Origin: Helopsaltes ochotensis
Lineage: Eukaryota; Chordata; Aves; Passeriformes; Locustellidae
Direction: 5' to 3'
Assembly: GCA_013400155.1 (NCBI GenBank)
Contig: VXBM01000266.1
Span: forward strand, 286,775-350,774
Length of the DNA stretch: 64,000 nucleotides
Below the pieces are notes generated by a model. That model saw nothing but the letters and a program-made list of their open reading frames with translations, was not told where the DNA came from and did no database searches. The position numbers and the translations under genes were made by a program. The stretch's first letter is position 1, and every line of letters begins with the position of its first letter. Shown one piece after another: positions 1-12,025 of this stretch.

Positions 1-849
1 GTAATTCAGCACATTCTTTTTGTCTCTTCCTGAGGTTCATTCTGATCCTTTCCTTCTTATGCCATCATTCCTAGCCATATCTTCCAGTTTCATACCTTCA
101 CCTACACTTGTCTCTGATTTTTATTACACAACTGACAGTTTTAATTAGTACTTACTTCAGAAAATCCAACCCTGTACCTATTTATGTCTTTTTAATTCCA
201 ATCTTACACAGAATAAAACAACTTTTTACTTCCTGCTTCTCTCTTCCACTCACCTTTCTCTACTTTTCTATTTTTTGGCCACTATGCTTTTTGACCTTGG
301 AGAGGACCTCACACAGGTCATGGATTCACATGCAAACAATACTGTTTCTAAGCAAATGAAGACCTCTTCTGAGCACTTCTCTGAGGAAGTTAAAAAGAAA
401 ACTAATTGCTTTGGTCTGGTCCTCATTTAAAGGCCACTCTTTTTCCATGTCCAAGGGTGATCCCCGAACTGTACTCTAAAGGAATGATAGGAAACTGTAG
501 ACATCCCCAAGCTACCAAGGTCAAGGCCCTTGTTCAAGCTATGTAGATCAAATACCTACAGAACATAGCAAGGGGATACAAAGCAAATCTGAAGCAAGGG
601 AGCGAGGTTTCACAGAAGAGTTTAAAGGAAGTTGAACATCAAGAACCGGCTGCTCCCTAAGCAAAGTAGGTTCCTGCAAAAATATACTGAACTCATGGAG
701 TGTTCTGAACTCCTTTGTGTTCAATGACATCTGCCACAGGATCCCCACTCTACTAGATTATTTCACGTAAAGTCATACCACCTTTTCCAGAGCTAAAACA
801 TCCCATTAATGCATTTCAGAACTCAAGGGGTTATGAGAAAACGAGTTAC
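1..849 (-). other. HCN1: HCN1 intron 4, 5' part (truncated by window edge)
   Basis: This is the sequence downstream of the GTAACT donor at 844-849 on the minus strand. The next exon, which should begin with the C-linker residues Tyr-Lys-Gln-Val, is not present, so the intron continues beyond base 1. I see no repeat element, RNA gene or second coding region here; the short open frames are unremarkable. Confidence 0.9.
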
Positions 850-1068
850 CTTTTCTTGATACTGTCGTCGCGATGAATCCAGAGACTGAATGAGGGCAGT
901 GGCATGCCCGACAAACATGGCATAACAAGTAGCCCCCACAATCATGCTCAGCATCGTTATCCAGAGGTCGGACATGCTGACGGGGGCGCGGGCTCCGTAA
1001 CCAATGCAGAGCATATGGCTCATGGCTTTGAAGAGTGCATATGAGTACTGCTTTCCCCAGGAATCGTT
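850..1068 (-). CDS. HCN1: HCN1 exon 4 (internal exon: pore helix, selectivity filter, S6, start of C-linker)
   Basis: This internal exon of 73 codons reads NDSWGKQYSYALFK at its start and SSRRQYQEK at its end. It carries the second half of the channel pore: an N-D-S sequon at residues 1-3 (the conserved turret N-glycosylation site of HCN channels), the pore helix ALFKAMSHML, the filter CIGYG at residues 21-25, S6 at about 33-62 with FVGHATALIQ at the gate, and the first C-linker residues. HCN channels are plasma-membrane tetramers that pass the Na+/K+ current Ih, open on hyperpolarization and are modulated by cAMP. The paralogue is fixed by VSMSDLWITM and YAMFVGHA; HCN2, HCN3 and HCN4 have DVWLTM or DIWLTM and MFIGHA. 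The 219-bp length equals the human exon. On the minus strand a pyrimidine-rich tract ending TTGCAG precedes AAC, and AAG is followed by the donor GTAACT, so both borders are phase 0. An ATG upstream in the same frame is intronic and is not a start. One residue differs from mammalian HCN1 as I recall it: GYGARAP instead of GYGAQAP. Confidence 0.98.
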
Positions 1069-3208
1069 CTGCAAGAAAAGAGACAAGTGACTGAGCCTGC
1101 GAGCAGCTGGAGAGAAAATTATGTTTTTACCTGTTTAGTGGGATCATACATTGCTGGTTCTGAAAGAGTAGTCTGGTAATGTATCCTCTGTGTTTGGGAA
1201 GAGATATTCCTTCTAAATTTACTAGATAGATAAAGTGTCAGAGCTCTTGACAGATAATACTTATCACAGTGAGAGGAAATAAAATTGACTATTTTATATA
1301 CATGATTATATTCTTAAATGTGGGTGCTATCCTAATTACAAAGGAGACTAAAGGTCAATTTTATTTTACAGCCCATGGCAGATAGATCAGAAAAAGTTGA
1401 CTGCTCAGACTTAACAAGTACAATAAGGTGGTATTTTGTTTTAATATGTACGTACATACTACTACTGTCCTATTTCTTTCTTTTTGGAATTGTCAATTTT
1501 AACACACAATCGTATTTACCTTAGTAGTTTCCTTTCACTTTCCAAGGACAGAAAAAAGCATTATTTATTGTAATGTCTGCTTATCTTGATTTTTTGTTGT
1601 TGTTGGTTTTGTAATATTGTGTTTATACTGGAATAATCTCAATTAAAAAGAAGTCTCTTTATTCTGCATCATAGCAAACCTTTGTTCATAGTCACAGTCT
1701 GTGGGAGTCAGCTCAAAAAAAGGTGATGCCTAGGTCCTGTATTTCAGATGTGCAGCTACCCCTTCCCAGTCTCTCTGGTAGATTAGAAGGACATGACATC
1801 TTGCTCATAAGCTTTTAAAATTGCAAAGATTTGGCAGCATCCTCCCTTCAGCTTCACAGAAAGACAGTCAAAGGGGCTGTTCCCAGCAAAAAGCAAACAC
1901 CTTAACACACTCGAGAAAGCCCTGGGACTCCTTGTCAGGTTTTTCTGTTTTCCAAGCCAAAAGAATGAAACAAGAACAAGGAGACAAACAGTGCTTGCGG
2001 GCATGCAGCACAGATGAGAAAACACAGTATTTACCGCAAAAAGAACAGAACAAAAATGGAGAAGTAAAGAAGGAGGAACTGGGATGACAGGAGAAAGATT
2101 AGTCAGTTACACAGTATAGTGTCTACTATAGAGGATCAAAAGTAATAAACTTGTTAACACAGATCTGCAAATCAGCAGTAGCATTTATATATAAAGTTTA
2201 TGTGTGACATAACAATATTTGTTCCTCTTTTCTACCGATATGAGCTGTACTCAAATGCTCTAATTTCTGAAAGACCTGCAAGCTCGCTCGCTTGCCATTT
2301 AAATGCCAAGGTTACTAACTATCCTTGTGCTTCACATGTATTAAAATCTTTTTCTAGACCTCCTATTAGCCCAAATAACTGGTAACAGAAAATAAGCTGC
2401 CAATTGTATTGTAGATGACATAGTTAGTACTTATTCACTAATGTAGTAATTTAAAGATTAATGGTTTCTCTGTACTTAGCACTTGTTTAATGTTGTAAGT
2501 CAAATCTTTTCACTTTTCAAATTTGTGAGCTGTTGGTTTTTCACAAGTTAAAATTTTGTATCATAAAAATAGCTAAGAAATAGGTTTTGAGTGTCTACAC
2601 TGAATAAAGGAAAAGAAGGATAAAGAAAAAATATCATAGATAGCTGGAAGCCAGGTAGATCTCAGCGACTAATAAGATGTAAGTTTCAGGCCTTTAAAAA
2701 AATACTCAAAAAACGAATTTAGGGGCTTCCCCAAAAAGCCTCCAGTTCAGGATTCAACTGTCCAGTCTGAGCACAGAAGCTCCTTGCTGTTGGGGTCACT
2801 GCAGATGTTCTAATGCAAATTCCCTATCTCTCGGGAAAGCAACTTAAAAATTTAAGGCACCATTTATTTTGAAGATCTTTCCCTCTGGCTGGCATCAAAC
2901 CCCTTGTGCAGAAATAACTAACAAAGAAATTTTTGAGAGAGACCCATATAAAATTTTTTAGCAGTTGTGCTTTATATAGGTTGTATTGGGAAAAACAATA
3001 AACTGCATGCTCGATGAAATATATCTAGGGTCTTTAAAGGCTACAAGTAGTGTTAGGAAAGCCACTATACTCACAAGGTTGTAAGATCAAACCTTCAGTT
3101 CTTGTAGGGATCTGTAAAGTGGATCTTGCTCACAGATGTATTAGCATAGCTATTATAATTATTAAACAAAAATAAAAGCTAATCTTCATCGTACCTATGA
3201 ATATTTTC

Positions 3209-3229
3209 TATCACACCCTTGGTGTGATA
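3209..3229. repeat. Short perfect hairpin (9-bp stem, 3-base loop)
   Basis: TATCACACC, the loop CTT, then GGTGTGATA form a perfect inverted repeat. It lies deep in intron 3 with no coding context. Confidence 0.85.
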
Positions 3230-3573
3230 AATCTCAATTAAAATATTTCCTATAAAATTATATGTTTGCACCAAAGTCTCTGAGTTAATCTGAACACTAA
3301 TGGATTTTATTTCTTGACTGAGATATTTTCCAGGCCTGTGAATCACAGTTTTAAGTAAAATACCATTTTTTAAGGAAGAATAAGAAACTGGAAGTGAGGA
3401 CAGGAATAAGAAACAAAATAAAAAGAATGTTTCCTACTGAGAGGGTAACAGGTTGAGTGAAAAATAAACTAAATACTACTAAAGAAGTACTACCAGAAGG
3501 GAATAAGTTGGAATAAGAGAGCTGTAGTGACAGAAGAGAAATAATTAAAAATTTTCAACAAAATAAACAAACA

Positions 3574-3627
3574 TACATTTAACTACATATCTGCCTTTTA
3601 TACATTTAACTACATATTTGCCTTTTA
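3574..3627. repeat. 27-bp tandem duplication bordering the microsatellite
   Basis: Two head-to-tail copies of a 27-mer (3574-3600 and 3601-3627) begin TACATTTAACTACATAT and differ at one base (C or T before TGCC). The second copy runs straight into the ATAGAT microsatellite, suggesting slippage or repair at the same site. Confidence 0.95.
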
Positions 3628-3764
3628 TATAGATATAGATAGATTACATATAGATATAGATATAGATATAGATATAGATATAGATATAGATGATATAGAT
3701 ATAGATGATATAGATATAGATGATATAGATATAGATATAGATAGATAGATATAGATAGATAAAT
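3626..3764. repeat. ATAGAT/ATAG microsatellite
   Basis: About 139 bp of tandem TATAGA hexamers are interrupted by three GATGATATAGATATA variants in the second half and end in GATA tetramers. The minus-strand reading gives a run of Tyr-Leu dipeptides that is only a translation of the repeat. Confidence 0.97.
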
Positions 3765-6700
3765 ATGCACCACAGTGCGATTCAACACCTCAGACAGTCA
3801 CAACTGCACCTGAATGCAGAGTGGAGGTCACGACCATCTCAAATGGCCATTTTTTAATACAAACAGCATCGGCTTTGACTGTGCAGCTTATTATAGAACA
3901 TGCCACAGGCTAGGCAGATTTCAGGCATTTGTGAATGGATGGTCCAGAGCAGCAGGTCCTCAGACAGGTAGAAAGGCTTTAGCAGTAGGAGAAAAAAAAA
4001 AAGAAAAGGCTAACAAAGAATCTGAATTCAGGATTTTGTCGCCAAAAATAGCCTGACAATATGTTTTTGTTTCTTTTCTTCAATAATGATGAGTTCTCGT
4101 AAGATCGGGTAGAAAAATTGGTCCTTTTTTTTTGCATGGGGATATTTTTTAAAATACTGGTCAACAAATACCATCATGAAGGGTGCACATTTCAGTACAG
4201 TTAATAGCATTGTTCAATGATTTATTCCACATATAAATCACTTAAAAAGAACATTGATTCCAATGTCAAATCCTATACATCATGTATGTTACAACCAATG
4301 TTGCCAAATGAAATAATAATTATTTAATTATTTTCCTATTAGTGTTGTATAACCTGAGGGTTTGGCAGGAATAATGCTAACTTTGTTTCATTGTGAGGGG
4401 TTGGAATTTTCCACAACCTTATTCCAACATGCTGCTCTCTGCTGTTCATAAGGCGAGGTGTGACCATTTCTCTGCTAGCCTACAGTAGTATTTTTTTTAA
4501 TAAGAAATAATTTTGCACCTGCATCATGAAATTTTTGCATAACACATTCACGGATAATATCCCTGAGTTAACAAAAGACCATTCTATGAAACAGAAATTC
4601 CTGGTTTTATACAGGTGTCTTTTCTTTCATACAATCTTAAGTATTAATATTTATATAATTACACATTAAGTGTTTCCCAAATGGCTATATTCTGGGTTTA
4701 ATGTATAGATTACAAAACACCATCAAACAACAGCAAAAAAACAAGCTGAAAAAAATCGCCTACCAATTAATAAAAAAGGGCATTTAATTTCTTAGTTGAC
4801 AATGGGTTGATCACTGTTTCCAGATTAGCAGTAATCGGTTTAGAAAGTTTTAAATTAAATGACATTAATTTGGAAAAACTATTAAAGACTGTAATTGTGA
4901 GAAATACCAAAGCTGTTTATCCAAGGATTGATTACATAATCTAGCTTGATGACATTAAGAAGTCCTCACATTCGTGACAGGAATGGTCACTGATCATTTT
5001 CAATCAGTTCTGTAACTGTATACATTAACTTCGCAGTTATCATGAAGAATAAATTACTTCCAGGGCACTTCTGATCCTTAAAAATCTGAGTCCAAGCCTT
5101 TTCCCTCACCAAAGGATGCTATGGTTTGTCCCATAATTTCACATAACACTGCTACAAATATCTTTCTGTAATATTAACTTTTCACCTCAAAAATAAAAAA
5201 TCATAGACAGGCCACATGGCACCTTTTAAGGGACAGCAACAAAAGGCAAATTATTTTTCTAAGTGGATTAAAAAAGGGTTTCTATTTTACTATATAATCT
5301 ATGGAGGTTTTCATCAGGAAGTTTTGTTGTCATAAGACAAATCAATTCCACTCCCATATTGCAGTCATTCCCTCAGGCACAGCTTATCTTCCCTCAGCCA
5401 TATCCTTGCACTGAGATGCAAATTGATTTAGAAATCTCCTACCAAGGAGACTACTGCACAGACAGTAATGGTTTCCTCATTTTTGCCTCAGTCCCTTTTT
5501 TTCTTTCACGTCACAATTACTGCAGGTGTCACAGAAATGGGTCTGTCAATTTGCAAGGGCATGCTTTGCAGTCACAGAGCAAAGACCAGCTTAATAATTA
5601 AGAGAAATGATTTCTACAAGGATTTTGAACTCATCCTCATTCTCCCTTCAAAATTGTAGCAGAAGTGGGGAAGTAGCTCATCCTCTCTGAAAGAATTTGT
5701 CCTATCATTCACACCCCATTCTTCAACGCTCACCATTTTCTTCAGGTTTTACTGAAAGTAACTAGTATCTGAAGGAAGATCTTGATGGAACATAGACAGT
5801 CAGTCTCTGCCTAGTAAATTAAAAAGTATCAAAGAGCATTTCCAAGGTCCAGAAGTTGGTCCACAGGGTTTCACTTTTAGAAATGCCCCATTGTCTAACA
5901 CTGCCTCACAGTGTTGGACACTCCCCAGTCTCCCAAGCAACAGCAGTTGTACTTTGGAGCTGCTGTAGCTTCCTTCCAGGCCGCTGGCATGAGCTTGTCC
6001 TGCGCTAAAACCCAAAAACCACTTATTCTATGGACATGGTAGGTAGCTCCTAAACCAGTCCTACAGCAGAGCCCATCAAAATTGGGCACTTTAAATGTAT
6101 TTATGACCTGGAGGCAGCTAGACAGTCCATAAGTAAGCCTTCTGGTTTTAGCATTGCCCCAGGAAGCCATTGCACAAAATGAATGTAAAGTTAGGGTTTA
6201 AGAGGTTGAAGAAAGTACAAAGCATCCTTGCCTGCATGGTGGCGGAGACTGTAACACAAGAGTGGCTCTGAGGAAACATCTGCCAAAAATCTTGGGGACA
6301 CGAGCTACTGCTGGTGAAATTTGCTGTAAAAATCAGTCTTTTCACCAGGAATTCAATTAAACTGTGTTTATGTATTATATAGCCATTTATGGTTATATAC
6401 GTTACAGCTATATACTTAATTGCAAGTCATTATTTTCAACAGTTTCTAGAAGACTTCTTAAACTAAAGAGTTACTTATAATTTAACTAACCAAAAAGGCA
6501 TGCTAAGAAAAGGTTATAGATGCATGTTAGCAAAATTTTTACCAGATTATATCTGACATAGCTGTGATCCTCTCCCTGTATCAACTAGTTATGTGCACAT
6601 AATATGACCATAGAACTGGGCCTCGGTATTGAATCATTTCCTCAATAATCCATATATACACACAGATTTATAGTTTACATGCTTTTCCATCAGGAAGCTG

Positions 6701-7368
6701 CATAATATTCTGCCTATGGTATCCTACAGTACCTTAGAATTACACATTACTTAAAATCTCAGACAGGAAACTGGAGCAAAAATATCATATTTCAGCTTTT
6801 AAAGAAGTTTTTTTAATTCACAATGAATAACCAAGTTGGCCAATGGGAAAGGTGTCCAATATTTACTGTTTCAAAGCTCATGCATGGTGAATGCACTACC
6901 ATGTAAAACCTCTAGTTCCTATCACTACTATGAATTGGTTATTACTACTATGAATATCTTGTTTTCTAAAACTAGTAAACAAAGGCAAGGTGGGATCAGA
7001 CTTGGAAGACTAAAAATCCCAATGTTCTAAAATTCTTAAGAAGTGCAAGAAAGACAAGCCTATTTTAGGAAGTGTGCAAGTAGGTATGATTTAAAACAGA
7101 AAAGCCTGAATTGGTAAGCTCAGTGAAATAAGCAGATGTCTTCAGAAACTTCTCAACATTTCTCTCAGCTGATATGTGCACAGATAACAGATGGTGTAAG
7201 TGACTCAGCATATACTTTCAAGAGCAGTACTAGCAGGAAAAAAAATTAGAAATTGTTTGGCATTGCATTCCACAGGAAAATAAGTTTGACTAGAGGAGCG
7301 ATGACTAAATATTATATATTTACTGTGTTCAGAGAAGTTACATGACTTTGCTGTCATTACAGATTGTT

Positions 7369-7501
7369 CATTTTTTGGTGCTATGTCTTTGGCACTAGCC
7401 ATCAAACAAAAACAATGTGTAGCACGGCAGATCTTTCATTTTGATTATTTTTCCTGATGCAGAAAATATTGGAATATTTATCTGCTAATACACTCCCCCA
7501 T
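7369..7501. repeat. Duplicated segment, copy A
   Basis: The copy begins CATTTTTTGGTGCTATGTCT and ends near ATCTGCTAATACACT. It aligns to 8753-8882, with long identical blocks (GGTGCTATGTCTTTGGCACT, then AGCCATCAAACAAAAA, then GATTATTTTTCCTGATGCAG) and small indels. Flanks on both sides differ from those of the other copy. I cannot assign it to a repeat family. Confidence 0.93.
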
Positions 7502-8752
7502 TAAAAGTAGGTAGCCAGTGTCTACTTGTGATCACCTTTCTGAGGTAAGGATGAATAATTTTCATTGCGCAATAAGTGTGAAAATTCATAAACAGCAGCA
7601 GAAGGGCAGATGTTTGGTTTATGCACACAGCCTGGTCTTTCACATTTATTTGAGTTATTATGTTCAAACAAATAGGTCCATTGCATTCAAAGGGATGAGA
7701 AGATATGCTCACAGTTTCATAGGGGAGGATTCCCTATACACTGCTCAGTATTGTTCTTCATTCTTTGTGCATAGTTAAGAGATACAGTAGTGAGTTTTTA
7801 CAGCTGTAAATATAAAGTTACAAAATAATAAATCTTATGTGAAAAATACTTTTTCTGTTCTTTTGCCTGTGAATCAGCTCACTATGAGTCATCCTTTTAT
7901 CTGGTCATTGTGTTCCCTTAACTGAAGCAAGATGACTGAAGAAATAACATTCCATTGCAAAGGATTGTTTTAATAAGAATTTTAAGGGAATTTCAGCTTA
8001 CAAAGATGTTAGAAAGCTTTTATAAAGTTTAGAGTAAAAAATATTAAAAGTACAAACTATGTTTTTCCAACATGAAAATTTAACAGTGCCAGAAAACATT
8101 CCCTTATTATGGAACTTGACTGTCTATACAAAACACTTTTTCAGAAAACAGGGTTTGGCTCAAGCCAATTAATACCCCCCACAACAGCTCCTGAAACAGC
8201 CTGAGAGTTAGCAGAGGTTTACCTGAGGCCCCTTTGCCTTGGTAACTAGGAAACCCAGTGGCATAGAAGCAGGCTGTGGAAGCAACTGACTTCCAGGAGA
8301 AAAAAAAAGACCTAATTAATCTATAGTATCAGTACAGCCCCCTTGTCAATCAGGCAGCGATAAACTAAGGGATGAATACTGGTGAAAGAACTCTTCCAAG
8401 TTGTACATGTTACTTCATCTCTTTCCCATCTTCTGGAAAAGCAAAATCAGAATGCAGGGAAGCAGACATACATTTTTAAAGGATTTGTGTTTTATTTCCT
8501 TGAAGAACTCTCACAGGATGCTCCTATAAGAGGGGTGTCAGGGAGTTCTCTGCCAACCAGTAATGACTTCTTTTATATACACTTATTTTCAAACTGATCA
8601 GAAGGATCATCTTTAGCAAAATTACTGCTTCTGGAGAACATTCCTTCTCCCCTGATTTGAAATCAACTACATTATTATTTAAAATATTTTAAAAAAAGTT
8701 TTTTTACAAATTTTTACTGAACTGAAACTGCAGATTAGTTACCACTAGTTAT

Positions 8753-8882
8753 CATTTTTTGGTGCTATGTCTTTGGCACTAGCCATCAAACAAAAAACTC
8801 ATAGCATGGTAGATTTTTCCTTTAATTTTGATTATTTTTCCTGATGCAGAAAATATCAATTTATCTGCTAATACACTTCTCC
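8753..8882. repeat. Duplicated segment, copy B
   Basis: This is the second copy of the segment at 7369-7501, in the same orientation and offset by about 1,384 bp. It lacks a few bases after GAAAATAT and has a small insertion before TTTTGATTATTTTTCC. No terminal repeats or target-site duplications are obvious, so it could be either a local duplication or two insertions of one low-copy element. Confidence 0.93.
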
Positions 8883-11643
8883 AGTGAAAAACGTTCGTTA
8901 CTGAAATTTATCAAATAAATTAAAAATATTATCAAGGCAGTTGGCTTCTGTTTTGCTTTGTCATTATGCACTCAATTTTTGATTATGTTTGAACCACTCT
9001 GATTTTTTATCCCAAAATAAACTTAAGTGCAACTGTTTACAAGGGACTTTCTGGAATAGATACCCACTGCCTGCAAATGGGAAAATACATTCTAATCACA
9101 GTAAGTATGGTGTGGTCACAATAACTGATTACAAGTGTATCTCCAGGTTTCTAGTGGGCAAACAATGCATCTTAAGAAAACACTTTCTTACAGGAAAAGA
9201 AGAAAGAAAAACCCAATACAATGGCATATCTAATAAGAGAATATATAAACCCTGCAAGGAAGCATTTTTGATGAGCAACTTTGTTAATGAAATAGCTCTG
9301 TTCAAGAGAGGTAAAAAATCACTGTGCAATAAAGACAACATACCTTTCTGTTCTGCTCCTTTCATTTGGTGAAAGGAGCTGTATATACTGTAAAACAGTT
9401 TACTTAACAAGCCTTGAGTATTGAATCAAACCATTTATGAAATGCTTTTACGATGCAATCACCAAGAAAAGCTTTGCATTTTTAACAGTAGCTATCTAGA
9501 TAGTCAAGAATAGGCAGATGATAATGTGGGCTTAATATAGAGTAGTTCTGGGAAACAGTTGAAGGAGTGAAGTGACATAAACCTGACTCGTGACTCCATC
9601 GTGTACTGCTTTACCGAAAACTGTTAGGAAGAATTTACACCATCATAGACAATATTTGTAATGAATTTAGGAAAGGGAACTTGGTAGAAGGACCTCAACC
9701 TCTCTACTATGTGAACAACTCAGACTAGACAAATTATGTGAAGCGTCCAATCCCAAATAAAATGACAAATGGAAATTATATGGTTCTGGAAGTGGACACT
9801 GAGCTTTCTGAGTGCTGTCACCATTCTCTTTGAATCATAGGGATTTTGAAGCTACATTTAGAAAGGCAGGAAACAACAAACCTCACAAGTGGCAGAAAAA
9901 GCTGTAATTAGGAAATATGTAGGCTAACTTGATACATAATTTTGAAAGCATTAAGACAGATATGCACAAACTAATAGTAACATTCAAACATTTTCCAAGA
10001 CACACTTTTCTCCTTGTTCTATTTATAGGCATACTCTAAATACATCTCCTTTGTAAATATTTAAGAATCTGTACTTAGGAAAAAAAAAAAGTGGATTGCA
10101 GTACTTTGGAATGATCTAATATGATCTACACATGAAGAGTCTGAATATGTTTTAATCTCCTTAAAAACGCATCAAGGTGAACCAATGCTACTTTGACACA
10201 GAGAATCAGCAAAAGGGTGGGATTGGGACTTTTGAGTTACTGAATCCAGTGCTTTAAAAACCAGGGTTTTTTCTCTAGTAAAGTGCTGCTTGGTACCACA
10301 CAGGCTATTTCAAGTATCGTTCTGCTTAGTCTAAGGATATAATTTTTACCAGGTTTTATTTAAGTAATGAATTTTTTAAGGCTGAGGATCAGTGCTGGTT
10401 TTAAGCATTTCTTTTTCACTTAGCTGGTACTTTTCTTGTCAGTTTTTCAATAAATTTCCTAACCTCATGCCTTTGAGACTCTAGGTTGCATCTGGTTAGT
10501 TTACAATTCTTCAGAAAATTACCTTACTAAATATCTGAGCCCTCAAGAGGCTGATCTGCATTTTTGGTAAATCACAATCCTTCATCAAATACTACACCCT
10601 ACAAAAAGCTGTGCATTATTTTATTAGGCAATGACAGCAGGAAGCAAAATAGTTCTGCAGCTGAAAACCTATTTTGGCTCTATGAAAAGAACAAACCTCA
10701 GTGTCAAAGCAAGTCGGCTGAATCTAGGTCAGAGGCTTTTTTTTCTGAGAACACATCTGAGTTTCCTGATGACCTTTTCTTAAACTCAGATGCCTTAAAA
10801 CTGCAAGTGCTTACTAGAGTCTGCAAGACTTTCAAGGTAATATAATATAAAGAAAAATTATTTAGCAGCCTAAACACCACCCACAAAATGATGTCTTGGC
10901 ATTAAAAAAAAAAAAGACAGACTTAGTGAATCACAAAAATTTCATTTCCCTCCTCTAGCAGAGGGTGGTTAATTTAAATCATAGAAGAATATTGTGACCT
11001 TGGGGGTATAAATTTCATACTCTGAGGGGAAGGAAAGGGAACATGCTCCTCTTTTATCATCCTTGAGGGAGGAAAAAAGCACTTGAGTGACCCTGTAGCA
11101 TTCACCCAAGATGTGTGCAGCAAACAGGTCCCAGTTCCAGCTGTAAAGACAGGGATACCCTTGTACAGCCATGAGTCCATGCCCAGTTAGTCACTCTGTA
11201 CTTTCTCAGGTACAGTCACCCCAGTGCAGGGTGCAATGTCAAGGACAGCCATCAAGGACAGCTTGACACTGACAGTATGTGACAGCATGTCACAGTCACG
11301 ATTCTGTGACACCATGCCTGTGCTTCTGGACAAATATGATCATGTAGTCAAAAAATGACTGCACAGACTACTAAAAGAAACACACAGTGATAGTTGTTAA
11401 ACACCTGGATACCAGCTCAATCCCTCAGTGGCAAATTTCTGAAAACGGAAGGAACCATCACCCCATGCTCACTGTGGTTTGACATTTCCTGGGCATCTTC
11501 CCTTGTCATCCTTGGAAAAGGAACAGGGAAACTACTGCTGGTCCCACCTGAATGTACTTCCAATAGCTCAACCAGTAACTGGGACACATTCAGTTTGTCT
11601 TTATATTACTCTTGTTTCTCTGTCCAACTTTCTACCTGCAAGC

Positions 11644-12025
11644 CCAGAGGAGGGCCACAAAGATGATCAAAGGGATTAAGCACCTCTCCTATAAAAACAG
11701 GCTGAGAGAGTTGAGGTTGTTCAGCCTGGAGCAGCTCTGGGAAGACCTTTTAGCAGCCTACCAGTACTAAGAGCGGGCTTATGAAAAAGAGGGAAAGCCA
11801 CTTTTTACAAGGGTAGTGATAAGACAAGGAGAAATGGGTCTTAAACTGAAACACAGCAGTTTTAGATTAGATATTAGATATATATAAAGAAATTCTTTAC
11901 TGTGAGGATAGTGAGACAGAGGAAAAGGTTGCCCAGAGAAATTGTGGATATCTCCCCACCCCTTGAAGTGATCAAGGCCAGGTTGAATGGGGCTTTAACA
12001 ACATTGGTTTAGTGGAAGGTTTAAC
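11644..12025 (+). mobile_element. CR1 LINE fragment, 5'-truncated, sense on plus strand
   Basis: The block starts with GAGGAGGGCCACAAAGATGA and runs through landmarks of the 3' part of avian CR1 in the right order: AGGCTGAGAGAGTTGAGG, TTCAGCCTGGAGCAGCTC, an AAGGAGAAATGG run, a TTAGATTAGAT tract, GGTTGCCCAGAGAAATTGTGG, and CAAGGCCAGGTTGAATGGGG. These encode the last part of the CR1 reverse transcriptase ORF, which here is full of frameshifts and stops. The 3' tail with the 8-bp reiterated motif is lost. It is a dead insertion, antisense to HCN1. Confidence 0.93.

Noticed and set aside
1069..1086. In-frame ATG upstream of the pore exon as a possible start
   Set aside because: It lies before a canonical acceptor (TTGCAG), and the peptide before Asn-Asp-Ser does not match any HCN channel. 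The exon is internal.
3606..3788. Tyr-Leu repeat peptide
   Set aside because: It is the translation of the ATAGAT microsatellite.
11220..11310. Clustered GACAGC / GTGACA / GTCACAG motifs
   Set aside because: These are short irregular near-repeats without a fixed period; probably chance or a decayed simple repeat.
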